This document shows positions 16,525 to 25,134 of a DNA stretch of 32,825 nt, in pieces. The translations under genes and the position numbers were made by a program. Below the pieces are notes generated by a model, which saw only the letters and a program-made list of their open reading frames with translations, was not told where the DNA came from and made no database searches. The DNA is from JAIVHC01 sp049975505 (GTDB lineage: Bacteria > Desulfobacterota > Desulfuromonadia > Desulfuromonadales > Desulfuromonadaceae). Location of the stretch: positions 1 to 32,825 of the forward strand of contig JBNGCY010000021.1 in assembly GCA_049975505.1 (NCBI GenBank). Reading direction: 5' to 3'. The stretch's first letter is position 1; each line of letters begins with the position of its first letter.

Positions 16525-16611
16525 GCCGAAGTGGTGGAATTGGTAGACACGCTAGGTTCAGGGTCTAGTGGCCGTAGGGCCGTGGGAGTTCGAGTCTCCC
16601 CTTCGGCACCA
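16525..16611 (+). tRNA. tRNA-Leu (CAG)
   Basis: Acceptor GCCGAAG pairs with CTTCGGC, and CCA is encoded at 16609-16611. The anticodon stem CTAGG/TCTAG encloses the loop TTCAGGG, with anticodon CAG at 16559-16561. A long variable arm (TGGCCGTAGGGCCG) and 87-base length are typical of leucine tRNA. It has its own promoter and terminator. Confidence 0.97.
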
Positions 16612-16625
16612 TTAAGAATATTAAG

Positions 16626-16656
16626 GGCTAAAGCTTTCGGGTTTTAGCCTTTTTTT
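16626..16656 (+). terminator. Rho-independent terminator after tRNA-Leu
   Basis: GGCTAAA (16626-16632) and TTTAGCC (16643-16649) form a perfect stem followed by a run of T. Confidence 0.9.
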
Positions 16657-16709
16657 GTACCTGCCGGTAAAAAGTTCTTCACCTCTGTATCTGCAAGGAG
16701 CGTATCAAT

Positions 16710-18689
16710 ATGGGAATTGCAGCCGATATTGTAACCATAATCGTTGCAGCACTGGCGGGAGCCCTGGTAGCGCAGCGTCTTAGGCAGCCCCTTATGCTCG
16801 GTTACATATTGGCCGGAGTTCTGCTCGGACCCTACACTGCAGGTGTAACCATCAGCGATGTGCACGAGATTGAGAAACTCGCTGAGATCGGGGTCGCACT
16901 CCTGCTCTTTGGGATCGGACTCGAATTTTCTCTCAAAGAGTTGAGGCCGGTTCGTTCGATTGCCCTTATCGGCGCGCCGATTCAGATCATTCTCACTATC
17001 GTCTACGGGTATTTCATCGGTCAGTGGCTTGGGTGGGAGCATATCCCCTCCATGTGGCTTGGGGGAATTATCTCCCTTTCCAGCACCATGGTCATACTTA
17101 AAACCCTGATGAATCAGGGTATGCTCGGAACCCTGTCGAGCAGGGTTATGATCGGGATCCTCCTGGTTCAGGATCTTGCGGTGGTACCGCTGATGATTCT
17201 CCTTCCCCAGCTCAGTGATCCCCAGGCTGGAATTCCGGCACTGGCATTCGCGGTGATCAAGGGCGCGGCATTTATCACCCTGATGCTTCTGCTGGGGACA
17301 CGCGTACTTCCATTTGTGTTGAAGATCATTGCGCGCTGGAATTCGCGCGAGCTGTTTCTTCTCTGTGTCACCGCCATCGGCCTGGGTATCGGATATGCCA
17401 CCTATCTGGTGGAGCTCTCTTTTCCGTTTGGAGCCTTTGTCGCCGGAATTGTCCTGAGTGAATCGGACTACGGCCATCAGGCCCTCAGCGATATCATCCC
17501 TTTGCGCGATCTCTTCGGACTGCTGTTTTTCACTTCCGTGGGGATGCTTCTTGATCCGGTTTTTCTGTTTGACAACCTTGGTGACATCCTCTTTATGGTT
17601 GCTCTGGTTGCCGTGGGCAAAGGGGTTATGATGGGACTTATCGCCCGTGGTTTCGGCTACTGCAACGTGGTGCCCCTGGCGGTAGCCCTCGGGATGTTCC
17701 AGATAGGTGAGTTTTCCTTTCTTTTAACCCAGATCGGTTTTTCCAGCGGCGCCTTGAGTCAGTCAAACTACTCCTTTGTGATCTCAGCCACCATTATCAG
17801 CATGGTCCTGACCCCTGTTGTTTCCGGGTTTACTTCACCTCTGTATCAGTGGTGGCGCAGAAATTCAAAACGTGAGGCCCTTGAGACCATCAACCTTCCT
17901 GATTCAAGTCTTAAGAACCATATTGTAATTGCCGGCGGTGGCAGAGTAGGGCAGCATGTGGCGCGGGTACTGCGCCAGCTCGATGTACCCTTTGTCATTG
18001 TCGAGGCCGGGCATCGCAACTTTGAAAAATGTAAAGAGGCACAACTGCCCGCCGTATACGGCGATGCAAGCAACTATGTGGTTCTCGAAGCCGCCATGAT
18101 AGAAAATGCCCAGCAGTTGCTGGTGACCATCCCTGCCGCCATTGTAGCGCAGACCATCGTCCATCATGCACACCAGGTACGCCCGGATCTCAATATCGTG
18201 GTGCGGGCCGACGGCGAGGAGCAGATGCGGGCCCTGTACGAACTCGGGGTGTATATGGTAATATTGCCCGAGTTTGAAGCCGGGCTCGAGATTGCGCGCC
18301 AGGCCCTGCTCCATATTGATGTGCCGGTCCATCAGATTCAGGAATATACCGATGCGATCCGCAGAGAGCTGTATCAGCCCATCATGGAGTCAGAAGACGA
18401 TCTGCATGAAATCTGGCAGCTCAAAAACGCGCGCGAGTTTTTAGAACTGGCGTGGGAGAAACTTGAAGATGACAATCCCATGGTGGGGCACAATCTACGC
18501 CAGCTCGATCTGCGCAGCAAGGCCGGAGTCTCTGTAGTGGGGGTTATCCGCAATGGAGCCTTTGTGCCCAACCCCGATGCGGATTTTACCTTTGCCAGCG
18601 GTGACTATGTAGCCGCCATAGGCAATGCGGCACAGCGGCAGCTGTTCAAAAGTCTCAAGGAGTCCACCCTGGGATGCGGTATGAGTTAA
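16710..18689 (+). CDS. CPA2-family cation/proton antiporter with TrkA (RCK) domains (KefB-like)
   Basis: Inner-membrane monovalent cation/H+ antiporter, 659 residues. Residues 1 to about 380 are the Na_H_exchanger domain with about 12 helices, including the GYILAGVLLGPYTAG start and ALLLFGIGLEFSLKEL of the CPA2 type. A TrkA_N nucleotide-binding domain begins at about residue 403 with IVIAGGGRVGQHVARVL (the GxGxxG-like NAD site), and a TrkA_C domain covers about 588-650. The architecture fits KefB/KefC-like K+ efflux or YbaL-type proteins. An AAGGAG site precedes the ATG. No quinone reductase partner (KefF/G) is adjacent. The ion carried is uncertain. Confidence 0.9.
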   Translation: MGIAADIVTIIVAALAGALVAQRLRQPLMLGYILAGVLLGPYTAGVTISDVHEIEKLAEIGVALLLFGIGLEFSLKELRPVRSIALIGAPIQIILTIVYGYFIGQWLGWEHIPSMWLGGIISLSSTMVILKTLMNQGMLGTLSSRVMIGILLVQDLAVVPLMILLPQLSDPQAGIPALAFAVIKGAAFITLMLLLGTRVLPFVLKIIARWNSRELFLLCVTAIGLGIGYATYLVELSFPFGAFVAGIVLSESDYGHQALSDIIPLRDLFGLLFFTSVGMLLDPVFLFDNLGDILFMVALVAVGKGVMMGLIARGFGYCNVVPLAVALGMFQIGEFSFLLTQIGFSSGALSQSNYSFVISATIISMVLTPVVSGFTSPLYQWWRRNSKREALETINLPDSSLKNHIVIAGGGRVGQHVARVLRQLDVPFVIVEAGHRNFEKCKEAQLPAVYGDASNYVVLEAAMIENAQQLLVTIPAAIVAQTIVHHAHQVRPDLNIVVRADGEEQMRALYELGVYMVILPEFEAGLEIARQALLHIDVPVHQIQEYTDAIRRELYQPIMESEDDLHEIWQLKNAREFLELAWEKLEDDNPMVGHNLRQLDLRSKAGVSVVGVIRNGAFVPNPDADFTFASGDYVAAIGNAAQRQLFKSLKESTLGCGMS

Positions 18690-18728
18690 GTATATTGAAG
18701 GGTTTAAAATGGTAAACAGGAGGATTGT

Positions 18729-19043
18729 ATGGCAGTAGTACAGATCAGTTGTACCCCCCTGGGCGAGGGGAGCGGTGGTATCTCGAAGTTTGTTGCCGGA
18801 TGTCTTACCCTGGTAAAAGAATCCGGACTGAAATATCAGCTGACTCCCATGGGTACCATCATTGAAGGCGACATCGACGCAATTTTTGCCCTGTTACGGA
18901 AAATGCATGAATCCCCTTTTAATGCCGGCGCGCAGCGGGTTTCAACCCTGATAAAAATTGATGACAGGCGCGATCGCGAGCACACCATGCAGGGGAAATT
19001 AAATTCTGTGCAGAAGCACTTTGAATCAAGCTCCGATGCCTGA
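18729..19043 (+). CDS. Thiamine-binding protein of the MTH1187/YqgV family (UPF0045/DUF77)
   Basis: Small ferredoxin-like-fold protein, 104 residues. The MAVVQISCTPLGEGSGGISK start, YQLTPMGTIIEGDIDAIF and the final RVSTLIKIDDRRD strand match the DUF77 family, whose members bind thiamine or related pyrimidines. The GGAGG-type ribosome site lies just before the ATG. It follows the antiporter by 39 bases and may share its transcript, but there is no functional link I can see. It may carry thiamine derivatives or act as a sensor. Confidence 0.85.
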   Translation: MAVVQISCTPLGEGSGGISKFVAGCLTLVKESGLKYQLTPMGTIIEGDIDAIFALLRKMHESPFNAGAQRVSTLIKIDDRRDREHTMQGKLNSVQKHFESSSDA

Positions 19044-19087
19044 TAGTATTTGATATAAAACATGTGACAGATGAGATACTTTTTGCC

Positions 19088-19116
19088 TTGACAGCAAGTG
19101 TAACGATTTGTTATCA
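19088..19116 (+). promoter_or_regulatory. Probable sigma-70 promoter of tRNA-Cys
   Basis: A perfect -35 TTGACA (19088-19093), then 17 bases, then TTATCA (19111-19116) as a fair -10. The expected start point is about 30 bases upstream of the tRNA. Confidence 0.6.
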
Positions 19117-19155
19117 CTACCGAGCCTTAGCCGGATAGGCGTACAGCACAAGTTC

Positions 19156-19229
<74 letters not shown>

Positions 19230-19236
19230 AAATAAG

Positions 19237-19270
19237 AGCCAGTCTGTGGATGTTGCAGGCTGGCTTTTTT
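19237..19270 (+). terminator. Rho-independent terminator after tRNA-Cys
   Basis: AGCCAGTCTG (19237-19246) pairs with CAGGCTGGCT (19256-19265), ten pairs with one wobble, followed by T to 19270. Confidence 0.9.
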
Positions 19271-19334
19271 GTGTCTGCACATGGCTTTTCTACAGCGCCG
19301 CCATCAATCCTTGACAGATGCCGGATTGGTGCTC

Positions 19335-19361
19335 AATGTTATACTGTGGAATTATAACATT
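19335..19361. promoter_or_regulatory. Perfect inverted repeat, candidate operator
   Basis: AATGTTATA (19335-19343) and TATAACATT (19353-19361) are exact inverted copies separated by nine bases, in the upstream region of the MEMO-family gene (33 bases before its ATG). No T-run follows, so a binding site for a dimeric regulator is more likely than a terminator. The first half also offers a TATACT -10-like hexamer at 19340. Confidence 0.5.
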
Positions 19362-19393
19362 TGAAGCTTTGATTCAGCAGGAGGGCAGATACC

Positions 19394-20224
19394 ATGACAC
19401 AGAGATCGAATCTACGCCATCCCGTGGTAGCGGGGCAGTTCTATCCGGCCGAATCCCGTGAACTTCAGCATCAGATTAAAGGATTCTATCGCGACGCCGG
19501 GGTGCAGCAGAAATTAAGGGCGCACGGGGTCCTCGCACCCCATGCGGGATATATATTCTCCGGAGCCACGGCGGCCAAAGCCCTCGCCGGAGTGAAAATC
19601 CCGCGCCAGGTCATTCTGTTAGGTCCTAATCACCACGGGCGTGGTGCCCGGGCAGCGGTGTATGACAGTGGCGCCTGGATCACTCCCCTGGGTGAGGTGC
19701 AGGTGAATGCTGAACTTGGCGCACGCCTGGTTAAAGAAGTATCGGGTTTCAGCAGCGACTGTGATGCCCATCGCTTTGAGCACTCCCTCGAGGTGATGCT
19801 TCCACTCCTGCAGTATCAGCGCCCGGATGTGGAGATTGTCCCTGTAATGTTGCGCGAGCACAATTTTGCCACCCTTGAGCAGATGGGCACGGAATTGGCG
19901 CAGATATTGCGCGGTTTTGATGAGGATGTTCTGCTGCTTACCAGCAGTGATATGAGTCACTATGTCGCCGCAGATGTAGCGCGGGAGCAGGATATGTCGG
20001 TGCTTGAATTGCTTACCCGCGGGCAGGCACATCAGATGTATACCCATGTGCTCGAACACCGCATCAGCATGTGTGGTATTTTCCCCGCGACTCTCATGTT
20101 AATCACCTTGAATGCTCTAGGAGGCAGACCTTGTCAGGGCAGATTGATCGAATATACCCATTCGGGGGTGGTAAGTGGGGACAGCAGTGCTGTCGTGGGG
20201 TATGCTGCGGTGGTATTTCCCTGA
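19394..20224 (+). CDS. amrB: AmmeMemoRadiSam system protein B (MEMO1 family)
   Basis: MEMO-like protein, 276 residues, related to extradiol ring-cleavage dioxygenases. Family motifs: HPVVAGQFYP at the start, VLAPHAGYIFSG, LLGPNHHG, HRFEHSLEVMLPLLQY in the middle, SSDMSHY, and CGIFPA near the end. The His of APHAGY, NHHG and DMSHY line up the putative metal site. In many genomes it occurs with an AMMECR1 protein and a radical SAM protein (the AmmeMemoRadiSam group), but neither is next to it here. The start is fixed by CAGGAGG 16 bases upstream. The biochemical role of the group is still not settled. Confidence 0.9.
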   Translation: MTQRSNLRHPVVAGQFYPAESRELQHQIKGFYRDAGVQQKLRAHGVLAPHAGYIFSGATAAKALAGVKIPRQVILLGPNHHGRGARAAVYDSGAWITPLGEVQVNAELGARLVKEVSGFSSDCDAHRFEHSLEVMLPLLQYQRPDVEIVPVMLREHNFATLEQMGTELAQILRGFDEDVLLLTSSDMSHYVAADVAREQDMSVLELLTRGQAHQMYTHVLEHRISMCGIFPATLMLITLNALGGRPCQGRLIEYTHSGVVSGDSSAVVGYAAVVFP

Positions 20225-20324
20225 ATGTCGCCTGAAAAGTGATGAAATCGCGCTGCCTGCACAATATATTTGTAACAAGCCTTCAGGAGTAAGTCTTTAA
20301 AACCAGCTCAAATGGAGAACATCG

Positions 20325-21719
20325 ATGTCTGAAATGCGTGTCCGTTTTGCCCCCAGCCCTACCGGCTATCTGCATATAGGCGGTGCCCGAACCGCTCTGT
20401 TCAATTACCTCCTTGCACGCCGGAGTAAAGGTAGATTCATTCTCCGCATCGAGGATACCGATGTTGAACGCTCCACTCAGGATTCGGTGGACGCCATTCT
20501 CAATGCCATGGAATGGCTCGGTCTCGACTACGATGAGGGCCCGTACTATCAATCCGAACGTTTTGATCTCTATCGCGAAAAAATCCAGTCCCTGCTGGAC
20601 TGCGGCAAGGCGTATAAATGCTATTGCAGCGCAGAGGAACTGGAGCAAAAGCGCGAAGCGGCAATCCAGAAGGGTGAAAAACCCCAGTATGACGGTACCT
20701 GCCGCAGCCTCACCCAGGATCGCCCCGGTCAACCCTATGTGGTGCGCTTTAAGACAACCCGGGATGGATATACAGCCTTTGACGATCTGATCAAAGGGAA
20801 TATCAGCTTCAACAACAGCGAACTCGACGACATGATCATCCAGCGCACCGATGGCACTCCCACCTATAACTTTGTTGTAGTGGTTGATGACGCCGAGATG
20901 GGGCTGACCCATGTGGTCAGAGGGGACGATCACGTAAACAACACCCCGCGCCAGATTCAGATTTACAAAGCGCTGGGATATCCGGTGCCGAAGTTCGCCC
21001 ATTTGCCTATGATCCTCGGCGCGGATAAAAAACGCCTCTCCAAACGTCACGGAGCCACTTCGGTGATGGCATACCGCGATATGGGATATCTGCCCGAAGC
21101 CATGGTCAACTACCTCGTGCGTCTGGGATGGTCACACGGCGATGAGGAGATCTTCTCCATGCCGGAGTTGATTGAGAAATTCTCCCTTGAGCATGTAGGG
21201 CGCTCTGCCGGGGTTTTCAATCCCGATAAACTCCTGTGGCTTAACGAACACTACATCAAAAGCGGCGATCCGCAGCGCCTGGGGCCGTTGCTGCTTGAAT
21301 ACCTGGAACGCGAAGGAGTCCGGACTGCAGGAGGTCCCGATCCGGCGGAAGTGGTGAAAACCCTGCAGGATCGGAGTAAAACCATGGTGGAGATGGCGCA
21401 GAAAGCCGCATTTTACTACCTGGATGAGCTTGAATATGATGAGAAGGCGGTTGCGAAGTTCTTTACTTCCGAACAAATCCCCGTTTTCACGGGGGTAAGA
21501 AACGCGCTGGCGGATGCCACCTTTGATGCCGAGGGGATAGAGCGTGCTTTTAAACAGGTACTGGAACAGACCAGGCTGAAATTCGGCAAGGTTGGTCAAC
21601 CCACAAGGGTGGCGCTTTCGGGTGGAACCAGTGCTCCCGGGATCTACGAAGTGGCTTTGGTGCTCGGACGTGAACGCTGTATACAGCGGCTTAATAAGGC
21701 GATAGAGATGTGTGCTTAA
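20325..21719 (+). CDS. gltX: Glutamyl-tRNA synthetase
   Basis: Charges tRNA with glutamate. The product has 464 residues, a normal bacterial length. The class I HIGH signature is LHIGGARTALF (His17-Ile-Gly-Gly) and the KMSKS loop is KRLSK at 236-240. Between them is the zinc-like stretch CYCSAEELE with REAAIQKGEKPQYDGTCR, typical of the GltX1 group. The anticodon-binding domain fills the last about 150 residues and ends at VLGRERCIQRL. A 100-base interval precedes it. A structured repeat begins soon after its stop. Whether it also charges tRNA-Gln cannot be told here. Confidence 0.96.
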   Translation: MSEMRVRFAPSPTGYLHIGGARTALFNYLLARRSKGRFILRIEDTDVERSTQDSVDAILNAMEWLGLDYDEGPYYQSERFDLYREKIQSLLDCGKAYKCYCSAEELEQKREAAIQKGEKPQYDGTCRSLTQDRPGQPYVVRFKTTRDGYTAFDDLIKGNISFNNSELDDMIIQRTDGTPTYNFVVVVDDAEMGLTHVVRGDDHVNNTPRQIQIYKALGYPVPKFAHLPMILGADKKRLSKRHGATSVMAYRDMGYLPEAMVNYLVRLGWSHGDEEIFSMPELIEKFSLEHVGRSAGVFNPDKLLWLNEHYIKSGDPQRLGPLLLEYLEREGVRTAGGPDPAEVVKTLQDRSKTMVEMAQKAAFYYLDELEYDEKAVAKFFTSEQIPVFTGVRNALADATFDAEGIERAFKQVLEQTRLKFGKVGQPTRVALSGGTSAPGIYEVALVLGRERCIQRLNKAIEMCA

Positions 21720-21769
21720 AATGAGTAGGGGACAATGTCCGTCAGGGCATCCCGTCAACCTGATGGAGG

Positions 21770-22005
21770 TTCTTTCTCTGCAGTCCCCACATGACGTGGG
21801 CGGTGGCCCACACCACCTTACTTTCCTTGCTTGTCCAAGGAAAGTAAGCAAAGGAAGACACCCCTGCACCACAGCCCTGCGGGTTCCCTGCGCTTATGCT
21901 GCCATCCGGCGGATGGACCGGAACTCGCTTCGCTCAAACAAACAGTCCATCTTTATCGCCTCCTGGCAGCAACACTCCGGCTGTGGTACGAAGGGGAAGA
22001 TATCA
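21770..22005. repeat. Structured dispersed repeat, non-coding
   Basis: Three perfect hairpins lie in series: GTGGGC/GCCCAC (21796-21811), a 13-pair stem CTTACTTTCCTTG/CAAGGAAAGTAAG (21817-21848) and CCATCC/GGATGG (21902-21916). They are followed by an AACTCGCTTCGCTCAAACA segment. The long stem and the downstream GCGGGTTCCCTGCGCTTATG block match, from memory, an abundant intergenic repeat of proteobacteria that yields spurious predicted proteins with VSKESKQRK-like sequences. All frames here give such low-quality peptides, so I treat the stretch between gltX and the DUF2835 gene as non-coding. Outer borders are approximate. Confidence 0.6.
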
Positions 22006-22010
22006 ATTGT

Positions 22011-22235
22011 TTACTTTGATATTCGTGTCAGGCTTACAAATTTGAAATTCTGATCAAACTCAAGGCGGAAACGTCCGTGGATGCCGGTGCGATCCAGAAA
22101 GGGGCGGAATTTTACCGCAGGCAGTTTTACGCGGCGGCCGTCTTCTCCCGTAGCTACTACACTGTGCGCCCGTCCCTGATAGTAGCGTAGATAGTCTTCA
22201 GCACTGATGTATAAACGAAATGTTATTACAGGCAT
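22011..22235 (-). CDS. DUF2835 family protein
   Basis: A 74-residue protein matching DUF2835: an ITFRLYISAEDYLRYYQG start, then DGRRVKLPAVKFRPFL and a GIHGRFRLEFD strand near the end. The fold is expected to be a small beta-rich domain. Function is unknown. It is leftward and separated from oleD by about 200 bases, so it need not be part of the ole operon. Its 3' end abuts the structured repeat. Confidence 0.85.
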   Translation of the reverse strand: MPVITFRLYISAEDYLRYYQGRAHSVVATGEDGRRVKLPAVKFRPFLDRTGIHGRFRLEFDQNFKFVSLTRISK

Positions 22236-22277
22236 TTTTTGCCTCCGTTCACAGACCTTCAGGTATCAACACAACCC

Positions 22278-22286
22278 TGTGGATAA
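22278..22286 (-). promoter_or_regulatory. Single consensus DnaA box
   Basis: TGTGGATAA on the plus strand is TTATCCACA on the minus strand, a perfect DnaA box. It is alone, so it does not indicate an origin. It may be chance or a regulatory site for the DUF2835 gene. Confidence 0.35.
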
Positions 22287-22407
22287 CATTTGGGAAAGCT
22301 CCTGTGCAGGGATGCTAACTGGTCTATTTTCGGGCGCTTTTTGCTTGTTGCACATATTTTAGGCAGGCATGAAAAGCATTGTGATAACAGTGGCTTATAT
22401 AAGTCAA

Positions 22408-22444
22408 GGGTAAAATTTACTGTATTTTGTATACGATTTTACCC
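22408..22444 (-). terminator. Inverted repeat at the end of the ole operon
   Basis: GGGTAAAAT (22408-22416) and ATTTTACCC (22436-22444) pair perfectly over nine bases, overlapping the oleD stop codon. Neither strand has a T-run after the stem, so it is a weak terminator candidate. It may instead protect the transcript end or bind a protein. Confidence 0.35.
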
Positions 22445-23434
22445 ATCATTTTCCTGCAGGTGCGCGCGCAGTTTTTTCAGGCCTTCTTCAATGGAGATCC
22501 GGGGTTTGTAGGCTAAATCCTGCTGCGCAGCAGTAATGTCAAACCAGTGGGATGTTGCCAGCTCGCGTGCGACAAAACGGGTGATGCGTGGTTCCTCGTT
22601 AATGTTAAAAAGGGTATATACCTTCTCCAGCATCCACCCCGCAGCATATGCAAGGTTGGCGGGGATGGAACCTGTTACCGGCGGGATATCCGCACATGCG
22701 AGAATGGCGTTCACAATATCCCATAACGGACGGGGATCGCCCTGGGAGATGAAATATGCTCTCCCGCTGATGTCTGAATCGGGTGCAAGCCTTTCAGCAG
22801 CAAGGATGTGTGCCTCTGCGGCGTTATCGATGTACACCGTATCCACCAGATTTGTACCTTTGCCGATGATTCGCAGCTGCCCGTTGCGTCCGCGTTCGAT
22901 GATCCGCGGCACCAGGTGGTTGTCGCCCGGCCCCCAGATCAGATGGGGACGCAGGGACACCGTTGCCAGATTTGAATCAGCGGCCGCGAGAACGTGTTGC
23001 TCCGCGCGGGCTTTGGTAGCCGGATAGGGGGCCTTGAAGGACTGCGGGTAGGGAAGCGTTTCATCTCCCCCTTCGATGGAGGTGCCGTCAAATACCACAC
23101 TTGGAGAGCTGGTGAAGATCAGTTTTCCGATTCCGTGGTGACGGCAGGCCTGAATCACGTTCTGTGTTGCAACCACGTTGGCTCTGTGATAATCGGCGTA
23201 ATCCCCCCACACTCCGGCTTTCGCAGCCACATGAAAAACCATATCACAGCCGGCAAAAGCCGCATGCCCGGGGTCTATCGCCGCAAGATCGGCCTCGAAC
23301 TGTCTGACTCCGAGTTTATCCAGCGCTGTATGCCTCGAACGGGAGATACTCACCACCTCTGTGCCGTTGTGCAGCAGCAGTTTCACCAGCGCCAGGCCTA
23401 AAAAACCTCCCCCTCCGGTCACCAGCGCCTTCAT
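22439..23434 (-). CDS. oleD: OleD, NAD(P)H-dependent 2-alkyl-3-ketoacid reductase
   Basis: Short-chain dehydrogenase of the 3-beta-hydroxysteroid dehydrogenase type, 331 residues. It reduces the beta-keto acid made by OleA to a beta-hydroxy acid. Seen: the nucleotide-binding VTGGGGFLG at 5-13, the catalytic YPATK (Tyr137, Lys141) preceded by TSSPSVVFDG, and the RPHLIWGPGD segment typical of OleD and related sterol dehydrogenases. Its start overlaps the oleC stop (ATGA), so it is translationally coupled. It is the last gene of the operon. Sequence alone would allow a sterol or dihydroflavonol reductase, but its place beside oleA, B and C makes OleD clear. Confidence 0.93.
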   Translation of the reverse strand: MKALVTGGGGFLGLALVKLLLHNGTEVVSISRSRHTALDKLGVRQFEADLAAIDPGHAAFAGCDMVFHVAAKAGVWGDYADYHRANVVATQNVIQACRHHGIGKLIFTSSPSVVFDGTSIEGGDETLPYPQSFKAPYPATKARAEQHVLAAADSNLATVSLRPHLIWGPGDNHLVPRIIERGRNGQLRIIGKGTNLVDTVYIDNAAEAHILAAERLAPDSDISGRAYFISQGDPRPLWDIVNAILACADIPPVTGSIPANLAYAAGWMLEKVYTLFNINEEPRITRFVARELATSHWFDITAAQQDLAYKPRISIEEGLKKLRAHLQENDG

Positions 23435-25128
23435 GCCAGTTCCTCCTGAGCCCAGAGGGCGAGTTTTTCCCGGAATATTTTGGCATTGTGACGCACATCC
23501 ACCGGGAATCCTGGATGGATCAGGAAGGTGTCGATTTCTGCAGTATGTGTATACTGTCTCCCGATCTGTTTAAGCTCTTCAATAATCTGCGCATGCCGGG
23601 GTTCGCCAACAGCAGGATTCAACTCCACGCATAAGACCGCCCGTTGCGCTGCGTAAGGGCCGCATCCGACCAGCGCGGTACGCGCAACCTCCGGGTGGAG
23701 ATTGAATACCGCTTCACACGGGATAGTGAACAACGTGGATTCAGAAGTCACCACGCGGTGGTTTTTGCGGCCGCAGAACCACAGGCGCCCCTGTTGGTCC
23801 GCATATCCGACATCACCCATGCGGTGAAAGAAGGTGCCATCGGCGCAGGGGATCTTTGCGCTGCGGGTTGCTTCCTCGCGGTTGTAGTAGGCCCGGGTCA
23901 CCTGTGGACCACGCACACATATCTCGCCGACATCACCCCCGGGCAGCACTTCCACTTCATCCCAGGATGTGATCGGCGTATCGCTGATGCGGATGATCCG
24001 CACCTCAATGCTGTCTACAGGTCTGCCTATGCATATCCCGGCGCCCGTATCGGTTTTAACCGCGGTGTGTGTCAGAATTTCGTGACTGCCGATGGAGGAG
24101 ACCGGAAGAGCTTCGGTCGCACCATAGGGGGTGAATACCTGGCATTCAGAATCAAGCATGGATTCCATGGCGCGCAGAACGGATGCCGGAACCGGAGCAC
24201 CGGCGGAGATAACCCGTTTCAGGCTCGGAAGTTTTCTCTCCTGCCTGCATCCATACGCGCCAACCCGGCGCAACAGCGCGGGTGAGCCGAACATATTGCT
24301 GATGGCGAAATTGTCAAACGCCTCAAATATGCGCTCGGGATTGACCTCTCCGGGTTTTGAGGCGTCCATATCCGGTACTACTGCTGTCATCCCCAGCGCC
24401 GGGGCAAAGAGGGCGAAAAGGGGGAAGGTGCACAGGTCGATCTCGCCGGGTTCAATGGCATACAGGGCTTTCAAAGCCTCGATTTGGGCATGAAAATTCT
24501 CATGGGTGTATTCCGTCCCCTTTGCAGGTCCGGTGCTGCCGCTGGTAAAGAGGATTGCGGCAAGGGAGTGCGGCTCTGGTTCCAAATGGGCAAAATTGCA
24601 TATGCTCGGGGTCTGATCCAGCAGGTCGCCCAGATGGGCGGTTGCGGGAATAAGTCGCCCACCTGTGGTGATAGCGTACTTAAGGGTGTTTTTCCCCCAG
24701 CCCAGAATCTTGCGCGCCAGGTTGGCTTTCAGATTGCCGATAAAGGCCTGCGGTTCCACCTGCTCCAGACACTGCTTGAGATTCTTCACCCCCATCCCCG
24801 GATCTATCAGTACCGGGATGGCGCCGAGTTTGAAAAGCGCGAAGGTGAGAGTGAAAAAGTCAAGGCCCGGAGGGAGCATGAGGACAGTGCGCTGTCCTGC
24901 TTTGATGCCATGCTGCCTGAGGGCATAGGCAACCCGGCTGCTGTCTCTGTCCAACTGGGCAAAGGTCAGATGGGTGTAGCTCACGCGTCCCCGGCTGTCG
25001 CGGGTGTGGGGGAAAACCACCGCATGACACAAAGGTTGAAGGGCGGAGCGCTCACTCAGGGTGGCGGCGATATTGCGGGATGCGGGTGGAAGGGCACCGT
25101 TTCTTATGCAGTTCACGCTGGTGTTCAT
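23431..25128 (-). CDS. oleC: OleC, beta-lactone synthetase
   Basis: AMP-forming synthetase, 565 residues. OleC uses ATP to turn the beta-hydroxy acid from OleD into a beta-lactone. Motifs: the adenylate loop TSGSTGPAKG at 195-204, FTPYGATEALPVS for adenine binding, MGDVGYADQQGRLWFCGRK with the hinge Asp, and a short C-terminal domain lacking the usual catalytic PKTxSGK lysine motif (it reads DVRHNAKIFREKL). The Thr/Ser-rich loop and the KRVISAGAPVPASVLRAME segment fit OleC. It starts six bases after the oleB stop and overlaps oleD by four bases. Confidence 0.92.
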   Translation of the reverse strand: MNTSVNCIRNGALPPASRNIAATLSERSALQPLCHAVVFPHTRDSRGRVSYTHLTFAQLDRDSSRVAYALRQHGIKAGQRTVLMLPPGLDFFTLTFALFKLGAIPVLIDPGMGVKNLKQCLEQVEPQAFIGNLKANLARKILGWGKNTLKYAITTGGRLIPATAHLGDLLDQTPSICNFAHLEPEPHSLAAILFTSGSTGPAKGTEYTHENFHAQIEALKALYAIEPGEIDLCTFPLFALFAPALGMTAVVPDMDASKPGEVNPERIFEAFDNFAISNMFGSPALLRRVGAYGCRQERKLPSLKRVISAGAPVPASVLRAMESMLDSECQVFTPYGATEALPVSSIGSHEILTHTAVKTDTGAGICIGRPVDSIEVRIIRISDTPITSWDEVEVLPGGDVGEICVRGPQVTRAYYNREEATRSAKIPCADGTFFHRMGDVGYADQQGRLWFCGRKNHRVVTSESTLFTIPCEAVFNLHPEVARTALVGCGPYAAQRAVLCVELNPAVGEPRHAQIIEELKQIGRQYTHTAEIDTFLIHPGFPVDVRHNAKIFREKLALWAQEELA

Positions 25129-25134
25129 GGGATA

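Noticed and set aside
21712..22053. Frames in both directions after gltX
   Set aside because: They coincide with the structured repeat and give low-quality peptides of the VSKESKQRK type seen in false predictions from this repeat. No ribosome site supports them.
22278..22286. Replication origin suggested by a perfect DnaA box
   Set aside because: Only one box is present, with no AT-rich unwinding region or dnaA/dnaN/gyrB neighbours.
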